Positions 39,277 to 49,884 of a DNA stretch of 64,000 nucleotides are shown here, piece by piece; position 1 is the stretch's first letter; the number at the start of each line of letters is the position of its first letter. The notes under the pieces were generated by a model that saw only the letters and a program-made list of their open reading frames with translations, ran no database searches and was not told the origin of the DNA. This DNA comes from Tritrichomonas musculus (Eukaryota; Parabasalia; Tritrichomonadida; Tritrichomonadidae). The DNA lies in NCBI GenBank assembly GCA_039105265.1, contig JAPFFF010000010.1, positions 5,580,001-5,644,000 on the forward strand, read 5' to 3'. Both the position numbers and the translations under genes were made by a program.

Positions 39277-39308
39277 TTAATTAAAAATAAAAATAAATTT
39301 AATGATAT

Positions 39309-39490
39309 GTATCATATGAAACAATTAGTATCACATGAGGAAATAGGTATCACATGAGATAAAAGGTATCACATGAGGAAAAAGGTAGCTTATGAGGAAA
39401 AAGGTAGCTTATGAGGAAAAAGGTAGCTTATGAGGAAAAAGGTAGCTTATGAGGAAAAAGGTATCACACTAAATAAAAGGTATCACATGA
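39309..39490. repeat. Minisatellite 1 of the Polinton (19-bp unit)
   Basis: Nine to ten tandem units of about 19 bp, consensus GGTAKCWYATGAGGAAAAA, switching between a GTATCACATGAG form at both edges and a GTAGCTTATGAG form in the middle. It starts just upstream of the start of the 154-residue gene. Confidence 0.9.
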
Positions 39491-39499
39491 GTCATCAAC

Positions 39500-39985
39500 A
39501 AGATATTCAACAATAACAACAAGATTTTCAACAACAACATGGTTCTTCAACAACAAGATTTTTCAACAACAACATGGTTCTTCAACAACAAGATTTTTCA
39601 ACAACAACATGGTTCTTCAACAACAACAAGATTTTTCAACAACAACAACAAGATTTTTCAACAACAACAACAAGGTTCTTCAACAACAACAAGGTTCTTC
39701 AACAACAACAAGGTTTTTCAACAACAACATGGTTCTTCAACAACAACATGGTTCTTCAACAACAACATGGTTCTTCAACAACAACATGGTTCTTCAACAA
39801 CAAGATTTTTCAACAACAACATGGTTCTTCAACAACAACATGGTTCTTCAACAACAACAAGGTTTTTCAACAACAACAAGGTTTTTCAACAACAACATGG
39901 TTCTTCAACAACAACATGGTTCTTCAACAACAACAAGGTTTTTCAACAACAACATGGTTTTTCAACAACAACATGGTTCTTTATA
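39500..39985. repeat. Minisatellite 2 of the Polinton (about 16-22-bp unit)
   Basis: About 25 tandem units of the type TTCTTCAACAACAACATGG with variants AACAAGATTTT and AACAAGGTT. Because the common unit is 19 bp, not a multiple of three, all three plus-strand frames stay open for over 120 codons with the same shifting peptide. I read this as a DNA repeat, not a gene. Confidence 0.9.
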
Positions 39986-39989
39986 AATA

Positions 39990-40258
39990 AAATTTTTTTT
40001 TCCTAACCAGCTAGCTTTTCAGGCGTTCGACAACGTTTCTGATGACCTTTAGCATTCTCATTGACTACCAGAACTGGCTACGTTCCAGCTTGTCTCGATG
40101 TCGTTTCGGTCTCGCCCCGATTTCAGAATTAAATAATAATATTTTTTATCTTTGCTATATACAAATATTTTTTAAAAATAATTTTTTATTTTCGCAAATT
40201 CTAAAAACAATATAAAACAAGTATAAATATATTAGGAATAATAAATAAACACAAACTG
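39990..40258. other. Non-coding tail of the Polinton with a GC-rich patch
   Basis: 40004-40130 is markedly richer in GC than the rest (CAGGCGTTCGACAACGTTTC, GGTCTCGCCCCGATTTCAG) and has no long frame; 40131-40258 is AT-rich. Nothing further is recognised before the right terminal repeat. Confidence 0.5.
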
Positions 40259-40715
40259 CATCAGCTTGAGAATGAATTAAATGAACTGTCTAATAAATGA
40301 ACATCAATTGATGGTAATCATTAAATGAGTTCATATTATTTTTGTTCATTAGTCGTGTTGACGGCGGGCTTTAGCCTGACGGAAACCGACTGATATATAC
40401 TACTAAAACAAGATCAAAGATGTAAATTCTAAAATGAAGATTCAAAGTGGCGCCCGTCAATTTTCAATTTTATCTCACCCCACCAAAAATAAAAAATTTT
40501 TGAAAGTTCTATTTTTCGTTATTTTTCGTTGTTGTTATTTTTGGGAGTTTGTCAATTTATTCAAAATTTGTCTATGCCATTTTGTGAAAGTTTCGAGGGC
40601 TAATTTTGAAAAAGTGGCGATTTTTTGAGTCGTGGGGCTGAGGTTTGGGGTCTGTAAACCCTATGACAAGGGGGTCATTTTATCTCACCCCACCAAATCA
40701 ACGCCCTATCTCTCT
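40259..40715 (-). repeat. Polinton right terminal inverted repeat (457 bp)
   Basis: Inverse of 19366-19822 with no visible difference. It includes the same pair of TTTGGTGGGGTGAGATAAAA direct repeats (inverted here) and the GGCTTTAGCC hairpin. Confidence 0.95.
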
Positions 40716-40721
40716 CACGTT
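40716..40721. repeat. Polinton target-site duplication, right copy
   Basis: CACGTT, identical to 19360-19365. Confidence 0.95.
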
Positions 40722-40748
40722 CTATAATAATAATAACAGGGTTGCTTA

Positions 40749-41035
40749 TCGATATTCTCCGATAACGGTTATGATCGTCGGTAAATCGAAAATTTATACT
40801 TTTTTAGACAAACGTTAACCATAATAATATATGTTTTTCTTGATGTGAATAATAATTTTCTTTATTATTTTAAAACAAATCAATATTTTAATTAGTTTTA
40901 TGAATTATATTAAAAAATAATGTATGTTTAGCCAAAAACGATTGAGAAAAGTTGAATTTTTATATAAAAAATTTTGTCGAAAAAAGTATAAATTTTCGAT
41001 CTACCTGATCGTCCAATGAATATCGATATTATCTG
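40749..41035. repeat. Imperfect inverted repeat left of the helicase fossil
   Basis: The left arm near 40749-40815 (TATCGATATTC, then ATCGAAAATTTATACTTTTT) is inverted at about 40975-41035. The arms are about 60 bp with indels. A second small hairpin, ATCAAAAACGCCT with AAAGGCGTTTTTGAT, lies at 41206-41274. Together they look like MITE or terminal-repeat debris beside the fossil gene. Confidence 0.65.
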
Positions 41036-41293
41036 GTAAACTTTCGATGACAGATAAATATCAATAAATGAAAAATTTTATTGATAAATTTTTTATCTGA
41101 TTAAAATTTTGTATCCGATGATTACCGATAAATATAACTTTTTAGAAAGGACCAACAATCGGATTTTATAAATTTAAGTGTATAAAGGTTATTTTTGGGG
41201 ATAAATCAAAAACGCCTATTCAATTTTTTTCAAACTACTCAATTTTTCACTTTTTCTAAAGGCGTTTTTGATCAATATTTTTTAAAAAAATCA

Positions 41294-43182
41294 ATGGGTT
41301 TGATATGTGGATTAAATGAAAATTTTATCCGAATGAAACCAATGACACTGAACACTATGTTATACGATCACGTATATGAAGGTATGAAATCCATATCTAT
41401 AAATGATTTCCGTGATGACGATGATCCATTGAAACAACAAATCGAACCAATACCAACACCAGAAGAAGTCCATGATCCGTCATATATACGATGGCAGATG
41501 TTTGATGAGATCCCTGATCGGTTATACACTATACAGTGTGAAGGTTACTTCGATAATAACGGCACACCATTAGATGATGAAACAATGATTAGACATCTAA
41601 CTAGTGGTGAACCACCAGTAAATATCGATGCTGCACTAGAAATCCATGATGAGAATGGTAATGTAATCGATTATATGGATTATGAAGATTATTATTATTG
41701 TATGGATCACAACAAATATGATTTACGGAAGATCACTAAACAAATCCGGACCAAAAAGTTCATCTGTGAAGCTCCAATCGGTTCTGGTAAATCGACAGCG
41801 AATCGTAAATGGATTGCATCACAAAGTACAGAGAGGTTTATGGTAATAGTTCCAACAGTGAATATAGCCACAGAGTTCTATACCAAGTTGAGTGATATGG
41901 ATGTTAATTCCATTCGGTTGTGTGTTAACGATAATGCGTATAAAGAGTTTCACAAAGCTGTACACAATGAAGTTAATGTGATTATTACTACATACAACAC
42001 AGCTTCCAAATGTTTAGGGGATTTAATCGAAGAATACTATACGAACGAACAACGATTAGATTACTTTCTAGTGATTAACGAAGCACATATGTTACTACAA
42101 CATATTGGATTGATTGAGATGACTAAAGAGTTCGATAAGGTTGCGTAAATAAGTGCTACTGCTGACGATATTAAACACTTCGCGTGTTTTAGAGATTACA
42201 TAATCGTTAATCCATGTATCGATAAGAGATATAATCGAAATATATACGTTAACAAGTTGATACCAGATGTTGATGAACAACGAGTTGAGATAGTTAACTT
42301 AATCGATACAAAGCGAATGAAATACGATAAAGTATTAGTGATGATAGAAGATATGAAACAATGTACGTTATTGAAAACGATGTTGAAAGATACAAGGTTG
42401 CTTTATATACAGGTGATAACAAAGAGGTTAAGTTGAATGAAGATGGTTTGTTCGACGATGACGTTGATGTTATTATATCTACCTCATCTATCCAGAATGG
42501 ACAGTCCATTAAAGAGAATATTCTATCTATATTCGTCCAAACATATATCGATACTGTGTCCAGTGTTAAACAGTTTCTAGGTCGAAATCGAAATCGAAAC
42601 TCGGATGTATATGTATATGTTCGATATGGAAAGCATTTGAACAAGAGAAAGTACTCGATACCGAACAACAGATATGAGAGATACTTAAACGAACTGCGTG
42701 ATAGAGCATGGAATTGTATGAGTAAAACAGGTTGGAATGTCGCATTATATGAGTTTGGTCGTGTACGATTCGGTAAATCTGCTGATGATGACGATTCACA
42801 AAGTGAAGTTCTCGAAGAGAATGATGAACCAGTTGATGATGATGAATCTGTTGATGAATCTATTGATTATGATGATGAATCTATTGATGATGAACCAGTT
42901 AATGAATCTATCGTTGATGAACATATCGTTGATACTTCGTACTCCGCTACCGCGGATGAACCAGTTAATGAACATATCGTTGATGAACATGTCGTTAATG
43001 AGCCCATCGTTGATGAACCAGTTAATGAACCTAACATTGATATAGAATTTACTACCAAAAGAGATCTATACAATTATTATGGAATCGATAATAAAACAAT
43101 ACCAAACGGATATGAAGTTAAGATGAGATATAATAGAATTAATGGTAAACGAGGTCGAGTGTATAAATTGGTGAAGAAATGA
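41294..43182 (+). pseudogene. Fossil superfamily-2 helicase of probable viral or mobile origin
   Basis: A broken gene with about two breaks, still showing helicase motifs in order: CEAPIGSGKST (motif I), VIVPTVN (Ia), VINEAHMLL (motif II), DVIISTSSIQNGQS (motif V) and QFLGRNRNR (motif VI). The layout resembles origin-binding helicases of large DNA viruses. I place the start at the ATG at 41294 rather than an upstream one at 41195, because the extra leader is a DNA hairpin. Near the 3' end is a degenerate repeat of acidic V-D-E-P-V-N-E units. The sequence has more CGA, CGT and GAT than host genes, which supports transfer. Given as a fossil only. Confidence 0.7.
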
Positions 43183-43221
43183 ATCGACAATGTGATTACT
43201 TTGTATTTTTCCTGAACTTAA

Positions 43222-43575
43222 ATGACCACATTAACAGAACTATTCGCATGTGATGATATGAACAAGTTGAAGCATGAACTCGCTAGACTCATCGAATCCA
43301 AAGACTATAAGACAGTTAACACATTGTTACGTCGTAATCCAAATACATGGAAGTTTAATACTCGTGAATTTAATGAAGAGATACCATGTGATGATAAACA
43401 CTTCACTAAACGAAAAGGGGTAATGAAATTTGAGACCAGACCAGTATCTAATAATACGCGTAAGCCCAAACAAACAACTCCACAGAGTGATGCATACGAA
43501 GCTCATCTATATAATCCAAATGACGGATCATATGGATATGTATCACGAATACGATCCAAATACTATAGCACATAA
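43222..43575 (+). CDS. Small unknown protein next to the helicase fossil
   Basis: 117 residues: a helical N-terminus (MTTLTELFACDDMNKLKHEL), a middle with LLRRNPNTWKFNTREF, and a basic Lys/Arg tail ending RIRSKYYST. It follows the helicase by 39 bp on the same strand and shares its composition, so it probably came with it. No family recognised. Whether it is expressed is unknown. Confidence 0.45.
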   Translation: MTTLTELFACDDMNKLKHELARLIESKDYKTVNTLLRRNPNTWKFNTREFNEEIPCDDKHFTKRKGVMKFETRPVSNNTRKPKQTTPQSDAYEAHLYNPNDGSYGYVSRIRSKYYST

Positions 43576-44054
43576 ACCGCATAGATCACACCCACATTAT
43601 TTTTGGATAATAATAGCCAATACCGAAACTGTATTATCCATTATTGAATTCGCATACGAAACTCGTTAAAAGTGGTTAAAGTTGGTATTGGCTAATGCTG
43701 TCGTAAATGCATTCGCTTATATAATCGTTAATGGGTTCGTTAAAGTTGAGGTCGTTAATGATATTTACTAGTTTAAAGAACCCATTAACGAGCACTCTCG
43801 ACTCCTGATAGATAATTTTCAAAAATAAAATATAATTTATATATAAAATGATTTATAGATTATTTTTAATTAAATATTTTTATTTTTTATTCATATGAAA
43901 AAAATTTCTATCGTTGGACTCCCTATATTTGAGGCAAAAAAATTTTTTTTGAGTCCGATAAAATACATCTGAGGGGAAAAAATAATATCTGAGGGGCGAT
44001 TTACCCTTTATGGTCAAATTAAATTACCCTTTATATATTTTAATGAAAAAGCAT
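43576..44054. other. Spacer with small repeats
   Basis: 43660-43800 repeats TCGTTAATG-type strings in both directions (ATCGTTAATGGGTTCGTTAA against AACCCATTAACGAG). Further on, ATCTGAGGGG occurs twice near 43968 and 43990. The short open frame that overlaps the previous gene is a shadow. Nothing else is seen. Confidence 0.4.
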
Positions 44055-44123
44055 GGAGAATCGTATTTTTCTACGCCACTTTTTGAAAACTTTTAAACTT
44101 TTTGAATACTTTTTTATTCTTTT

Positions 44124-44371
44124 TTAAGGTACAAATCCAGTACGTTATTTTTTGAATAAGAGAACGTTTATTATTTGAATAGTTGCATGTCTCTGAAAAA
44201 GTTTAAATTGACTAGGTTTGTTTTTGACACTTATTTTACAATTTAAATAAACATTATGACATGTTATATGAAATGGATGAAAATAATCGTTTTTTATTTA
44301 ACATGTCATTTTATTCTTTGAGAATGTCAAAAAAAATTGCGGTTACTAAACGTACTGGATTTGTACCTTAA
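44124..44371. mobile_element. 248-bp TTAA-flanked MITE, copy B
   Basis: Same length and ends as 11751-11998, in the same orientation, with about four substitutions between the copies. It lies inside the Mutator-like element and so inserted after it. Confidence 0.9.
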
Positions 44372-44641
44372 TTCATTTTTTACTAAATAATGCAAAATTA
44401 TATAGTTCAAATAGCTTCCCGATTCATCCAGCAATTAAAGGAACCAAATTCGGCTTCGTGCAGCCCCGTGGTGGTCACTGGTGCGTATATTCCCGAAAAA
44501 TTATGTAAAAATAAACAAATTTATATCAAAAAAATTAAATTGTAATAATTTTAAGGTAAAATTAAAATTTTACGATTTTTTTGGTTAAATTTCTTAACAT
44601 AGTAACTCAAATTTCACCTTAAGATGGCGGTTTTTTACTTT

Positions 44642-44661
44642 CCATGAGTAGCTACTCATGG
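44642..44661. repeat. Perfect 20-bp palindrome
   Basis: CCATGAGTAGCTACTCATGG, just inside the right terminal repeat of the Mutator-like element; possibly part of its subterminal structure. Confidence 0.85.
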
Positions 44662-44715
44662 ATAGAAAAACCATTCAAAAAGTGGCGTAGAAAAAAACGA
44701 TTGTCCAAAAAGCAT

Positions 44716-45155
44716 TGATCAACAAATGTCAAATTATAAAAGTAAATATTATTTCGATGATCTATTTGCCATTAAAATGTTTTTATTAAAATGATTTCAT
44801 GATAATATGCTTATTAAATGATTCATTTCATGCTTTCGATTAAAAATAAAAAATGAATAATCAAATAAAGTCTTCTGTCGATATATTTATAGGACGGTCT
44901 ATAGATATACTTAAATAAAATAGAGAAAATATCAACAAATTATAAGATATAGCCTATTCGTATATTGAGAGTTAAACTTTAATAAGCATATAGTTGTTTT
45001 TGATGAGGTTTTATACTTAATATTTGTTTAAAAGAAATGCTTTAAAGATAATATACTTCATCATGCAATTATTAATGAATTGATATTTTAAAAAATTATT
45101 ATTATTAAACTTGTATCATACTATATAAAAATAATATTTTGTTTAAACATTGATT
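44716..45155. other. AT-rich spacer
   Basis: Nothing recognised between the Mutator-like element and the 3' end of the BspA-like gene. Confidence 0.4.
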
Positions 45156-47474
45156 TTATTTGATATGACCCTTAAGTCTATTTGGAATCATTATATTAGC
45201 AAGCTGGCATGTATAAAAACAAATTTTGTCAATTTCATTTAATCTAGAATTTTCATCGATTTCAATTATTTGAATATCGTTTAAAGGAAAGAACGAATAC
45301 TTATGAATATGTTCAACTCCAGAAGGAATAAAAAAGCTTTTAATTTTAGTTGAAAAGAAAGAATATTTTCCAATCACTTTAAGATTTGAATCAGAAGGAA
45401 TTTCAATGCAATTCAAATTTTCACACAAATGAAAAGCGCCATCGCAAATATGAGTAACATGAGGAGGAATAAAAATGTGATTGATCGAAGAACAAGAAAA
45501 AGCATAAGAACCGATTTTTTTGATAAAAGAAGGAATTGAAAAAAATTTAATTTTTCGAGGCACTAAAAGAAGAACATCAAAAATGTCACTTTTTGAGTCA
45601 GACTTGCCAATTATGAATTCATTTTTATAATATGAAATGTTAAACGTCTTGTTAGGTATAATTTTAATTTTATTCAAATTGGACGTCCCAATGATCCATC
45701 CTTTTTGGATCTCTGAAACGCTCGAAGGAACAGAAAGACGTTTAATTGAAGAGAAGCTAAATGCTTCTTTTTCAATTGTCAAAAGTTCAGAATTTTCAGC
45801 AATTTCAATACAATCACAATTTTTACAACTACTAAAAGCTTTCTTGCCAATTCGTTTAACATGAGAAGGCACAAAAAAAGATTTAATAAATGAATTAGAA
45901 AACGAAAATTCACATATTTCTTGAAGTTCAGAATCAAGATGAATTTCAACATTGGTAAGAGCATCACAATTTTTAAATGCACTGTCACAAATATGAGTAA
46001 CATGAGGAGGAATGCAAATACATTCAATTAAAGAAGTCGAAAATGCACAAGAACCGATTTTTTTGATAAAAGAAGGAATTGAAAAAAATTTTGTTTTTCG
46101 AGGCACAAAAAGAAGTACATCAAAAATGTCACTTTTTATGTCAGATTTGCCAATGATGCTTCCATTATATAATGCGATGTTGCTCTGTTTATTATTATTC
46201 ATAATTATTTTTACTTCGTCTAATTTGGACGTCCCTTCACACCAACCTTTTTGAAGATCTAAAACAGACGACGGAATTGAAAGTGATTCAATTGTTGAGT
46301 CACGGAAAGCTTCAGATTCAATGACTTGAAGATTGCAATTAATTGAACACTCAACACAGAAAAGTTTGCAGCATTCGTAGAAAGCTTTTTCACAGATTTT
46401 GACAACATGAGGAGGAATGACAAATTTTTCAATTGACGTTGACATGAATGCTTTCTTCCCAATAATTTGAAGATTCGAATCAGGAGCAAAGTCGACTCTT
46501 TCAAGTTTCTCACAATTATTGAAAGCACCCTCAGAAATTTCAGAAACATGAGGTGAAATTGTAATGCATTCAATTGATGATCCTGAGAATGAATAAGATG
46601 CAATTCTAGTAATGAAAGAAGGAATCATAACTTTTTGAATATCTCTAGAAGCAAAAACAAGAACATCAAAATTGTCACTTTTTAAATCACTTTCATTGTC
46701 ACTTTTTATATCACTTTTTATATCACTTTTTATATCTTTTTTTGTGTCACTTTTTCCTATGACAATTTTTTCATCAAAATTTTTATAATTTTTATTGCCA
46801 GGCATAATTGTCACTTTTGTTAATGTGTCAGTATTTTGACACCATCCTTCTTTGAGTTCAGTGACGCTTGATGGAATCAAAATTTCTTTAATTAAAGTGT
46901 TATCAAACGCTCTTTCTTCAATTGCTTGAAGTTTTGAATCAGTTGGAATTTCAATGCATAAAAGGTCGCGACTACAACTAAATGCACCTTTACAAATCCG
47001 TGTCACAGTTGATGGAATTTTAATCTTCTCAATTCTGGTTGACTTAAAAGCATCTTCGCCGATAATTTCAAGTTTGGAATCGGTTGGAAATTCAGCATTT
47101 TTTAGTCTTAAACAGTCATTAAAAGCGCGTTCGCATATTTTTCTGGTACTTGCTGGGATAGAAATACTTTCTAGAAAACAACAATAAAATGCCTCTTTTC
47201 CAATTGTGAATAATTCTGAATCTGAAGGGAATTGAATCGATTTGATTAATAATGAATATCTAAATGAGTTTTCTTTTATACTCGTAATTATGAATTCTTG
47301 AGTTCCGTATTTGACTGAGCGTGGAATTAAAATATTGTCTGCTGCTGAATCATTATTTATTAAAAATGCGGTTTTGTCTTCTTCGTTTAAAGCAAAGATA
47401 AGATTGCCTTCTTTGACTATTTTTGTTTCTTTATTTATTTCTTCGTTTTCTATTTTTGATGAAGAATTAATCAT
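45156..47474 (-). CDS. BspA-like leucine-rich repeat protein
   Basis: 772 residues of LRR_5 (BspA/TpLRR) repeats of about 23 residues, for example CKGAFSCSRDLLCIEIPTDS and IGKKAFMSTSIEKFVIPPHV. These are grouped in about three larger blocks, each ending EGWC-type strings (VLDLQKGWCEGTSKLDEVKI) and a charged linker of KSD units. The first linker has six KSD-type repeats encoded by a short tandem DNA repeat near 46680-46750. No signal peptide and no C-terminal membrane span are seen, so surface display is not supported. The family is hugely expanded in trichomonads and some members are adhesion-related. TCATTT sits 15 nt upstream of the ATG. Confidence 0.92.
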   Translation of the reverse strand: MINSSSKIENEEINKETKIVKEGNLIFALNEEDKTAFLINNDSAADNILIPRSVKYGTQEFIITSIKENSFRYSLLIKSIQFPSDSELFTIGKEAFYCCFLESISIPASTRKICERAFNDCLRLKNAEFPTDSKLEIIGEDAFKSTRIEKIKIPSTVTRICKGAFSCSRDLLCIEIPTDSKLQAIEERAFDNTLIKEILIPSSVTELKEGWCQNTDTLTKVTIMPGNKNYKNFDEKIVIGKSDTKKDIKSDIKSDIKSDNESDLKSDNFDVLVFASRDIQKVMIPSFITRIASYSFSGSSIECITISPHVSEISEGAFNNCEKLERVDFAPDSNLQIIGKKAFMSTSIEKFVIPPHVVKICEKAFYECCKLFCVECSINCNLQVIESEAFRDSTIESLSIPSSVLDLQKGWCEGTSKLDEVKIIMNNNKQSNIALYNGSIIGKSDIKSDIFDVLLFVPRKTKFFSIPSFIKKIGSCAFSTSLIECICIPPHVTHICDSAFKNCDALTNVEIHLDSELQEICEFSFSNSFIKSFFVPSHVKRIGKKAFSSCKNCDCIEIAENSELLTIEKEAFSFSSIKRLSVPSSVSEIQKGWIIGTSNLNKIKIIPNKTFNISYYKNEFIIGKSDSKSDIFDVLLLVPRKIKFFSIPSFIKKIGSYAFSCSSINHIFIPPHVTHICDGAFHLCENLNCIEIPSDSNLKVIGKYSFFSTKIKSFFIPSGVEHIHKYSFFPLNDIQIIEIDENSRLNEIDKICFYTCQLANIMIPNRLKGHIK

Positions 47475-49884
47475 TATAACATTAAAAATGATTAATTATA
47501 CAATCTTACTCGCTTGAAAATTTTATATGAGGTCAATGAAATCTTGACCAGATAATTGAGATATTTGTGTTACTATTTGGCTGATTATTAAAAAAGATCA
47601 ATATTGAATTTAAATTCTAATTTCTTTTTTTAACAAATTATACAAATAAATGATTAAAAGATTAAATTTATAAAATCCAAACTCATCTTGAAAAGTATGT
47701 AGTAAGGTTTTATATAAAATGGCGGTTTTTTCAGAAAATTGAATGGTTCCCAGAATTTAAATTCAATTTTTTGAGGGGAAAGTGTAAATGCTTTCTAAAA
47801 TGATCAATAAAAGAAATAAGGAAAAATAATTATTACCATTACAATATCTATAAAAAAGTATTTTTGAAATATGGGATCATTTTGAGTTTAAAGAAAGCTA
47901 TACGAGAAAAATTGGAAATATTTAATATTTTATCGAATTAGTTAAATTCGGTTTGAATTTTAAATTACTGGTATAGCATTAGATACCATTTCTTTTATCA
48001 GTATTTTTATTGAGTCTTTATGTTTTCTGAATATTTTTAAATAGTATATTTCATGATAGCATTGATGTTAAATAAATATAGCATTATTCTTATTAATATG
48101 TTTGTTTAGTGATATAGTGTAAATTGGTTTTCAGTCTTATAAAGCATTTAATAGGTTTGTTTTTTAATAATTTGTTGATTATCAGTACAAATAAAAATTT
48201 ATCTAATTTAAAGAGACGTTACATTATTTATCACAATTTTATACCAATTTAATCATAGATTATGCACAAAAATTTGTTTTTACAAGAAATCTGATATCAA
48301 ATATCGTATATAAAAATGAAAGTGTAATTATTTTTACTTTTTATTTCATATATTAAAAAATAATTATAGAAATAATATAATTAATATATTTAAATGAATA
48401 TTTATTAAGATATCAAAAAAGCATAAACAATTTTTTGAATATTTTACAAAGGGGAATTACCTTATCAATTATTAACGTATTATTTTCAAGTAAAAAATTG
48501 TTTTATATCAAAATTTAAGATATATTTTCACAATTAAATTATATATAAAAGTTTAATATAAAAATATATAGTTTATGATATAAGTTAATTGTTAATAGTC
48601 TAATTGAAAATATGGATTTTGATATATTTTGCAATATTTCCCATATATGATTAAGTTATGTTTTCATATTATATATTTAATAAATATTCAATTAAATTTA
48701 ATTTCGTTTAATTATTGATGAAAAATATTTATAGTAGAAATAAAAAGATATCAAAGAAATAAATTTTTCAGAGTGCGTTTATTCAAAAAAAAATTGAACT
48801 ATTTCCGACTCACTTTTTGAGATATTTCCTTCATATTTTTATTTAGATTTTTTCAAGCATAAGAAATATTTTTAGCATTTTTAATTTATTAATTAGATTA
48901 TTTTATCTAAATAATTTTTAAATTTCATTAAATAAAATAGATTATCTCTTAATTCAGAAAAACAAATAATCAATAAATTTGAATATTTCAGCTTTTTTTT
49001 GCTAATATAATAACTTTTTTGGTAACATTCATAAAGATATATTAAAAATTAAAGGCTTTCTAATATCTTTACTGATCAGTTTTTATTAAATACATATAAG
49101 ATATGATTAAAATTTAGTTTTTGAAATATTTTTAATAAAACCAGAATTTATGAATAGTATAGTTAGTAATTATTTATTATTATTCTTGATATCTTTTCTA
49201 TTAATTTGTATTGATTTATTTTTTTATTTATATGAAATAACGTACAAATAAATTAGATAAAAATATTTGTATTATTCATATATCTTGGTAGTTTAGAAAG
49301 TTTGTTTTTTATTTTATATATATAATTGTATAATATCTATTATAAGTAAAATATAAACTATAAATATTTACCAAAGCTGATAAAATTATTTAAATATTAA
49401 CATTTTTCCATTTTTTATTCAATTTTTATAAATAAAAATTGAATTAAGAAAAAAATAATTTGAATGAGACCAAATTTTTTTAATAGAAAAATACAAACTT
49501 TTTCAGAAATTTTAAAAATCATCATTTATCTTTTAATCCCTACTATAATTTTTATTGAATATTCTTTAACTTTTATATTATTCCATTAATTTAATTCATT
49601 TTTTATACTTAAATTACTTAGTTTTCACTTTAGTAAAATCGTAAAAATGATTCCCCTTTTATTAAACTAAGTTTTTTAATTATTACCTTATTCACAAAAA
49701 AATTGAGAGTTTTTAATTCAAATTTTCTATGAGTCTTCAGAAAGTAGGACGATAAGTAGGGACAAATTATTTTTTTTAAAATACCATATCTTTCAATTTT
49801 GAGAAGATGAAAATAAAAAAAAAAAGAATATAAAAAAGTTTTTTATTCAGGAAAAATACCTTTTAAATAGCTTTGGGAGCCTTT

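Larger units (their letters stand above)
19366..40715. mobile_element. Maverick/Polinton, 21,350 bp, looks whole
   Basis: The element starts AGAGAGATAGGG and ends with its inverse, as Polintons typically start with AG, and is bounded by an exact 6-bp duplication. It carries the family's core set: protein-primed polymerase B, retroviral-type integrase, FtsK/A32-like ATPase and a double-jelly-roll capsid candidate, plus fibre-like, HNH and small proteins on both strands. The 457-bp terminal repeats read as identical, so the insertion is young. All recognisable genes read as single long frames, so I count no obvious breaks. I did not recognise an adenain-type protease. Confidence 0.96.
44055..44706. 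mobile_element. 652-bp Mutator-like non-autonomous element with nested MITE
   Basis: Terminal inverted repeats of about 33 bp begin GGAGAATCGT (left) and GGACAATCGT (right) and share TTTTTCTACGCCACTTTTTG. A perfect 9-bp duplication AAAAAGCAT flanks it (44046-44054 and 44707-44715), the length made by Mutator-like transposases. The 248-bp MITE copy B interrupts it. A GC-rich patch (44440-44500) reads FGFVQPRGGHWCVYSRKI on the plus strand and may be a scrap of coding sequence. Confidence 0.85.

Noticed and set aside
39539-40006. 155-, 138- and 125-codon frames over the CAA-rich repeat
   Set aside because: All three frames are open because the repeat unit has no stop in any frame; this is a DNA repeat, not three genes.
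43430-43669. 79-codon frame overlapping the small gene after the helicase
   Set aside because: Out-of-frame shadow of 43222-43575 with random-looking product.
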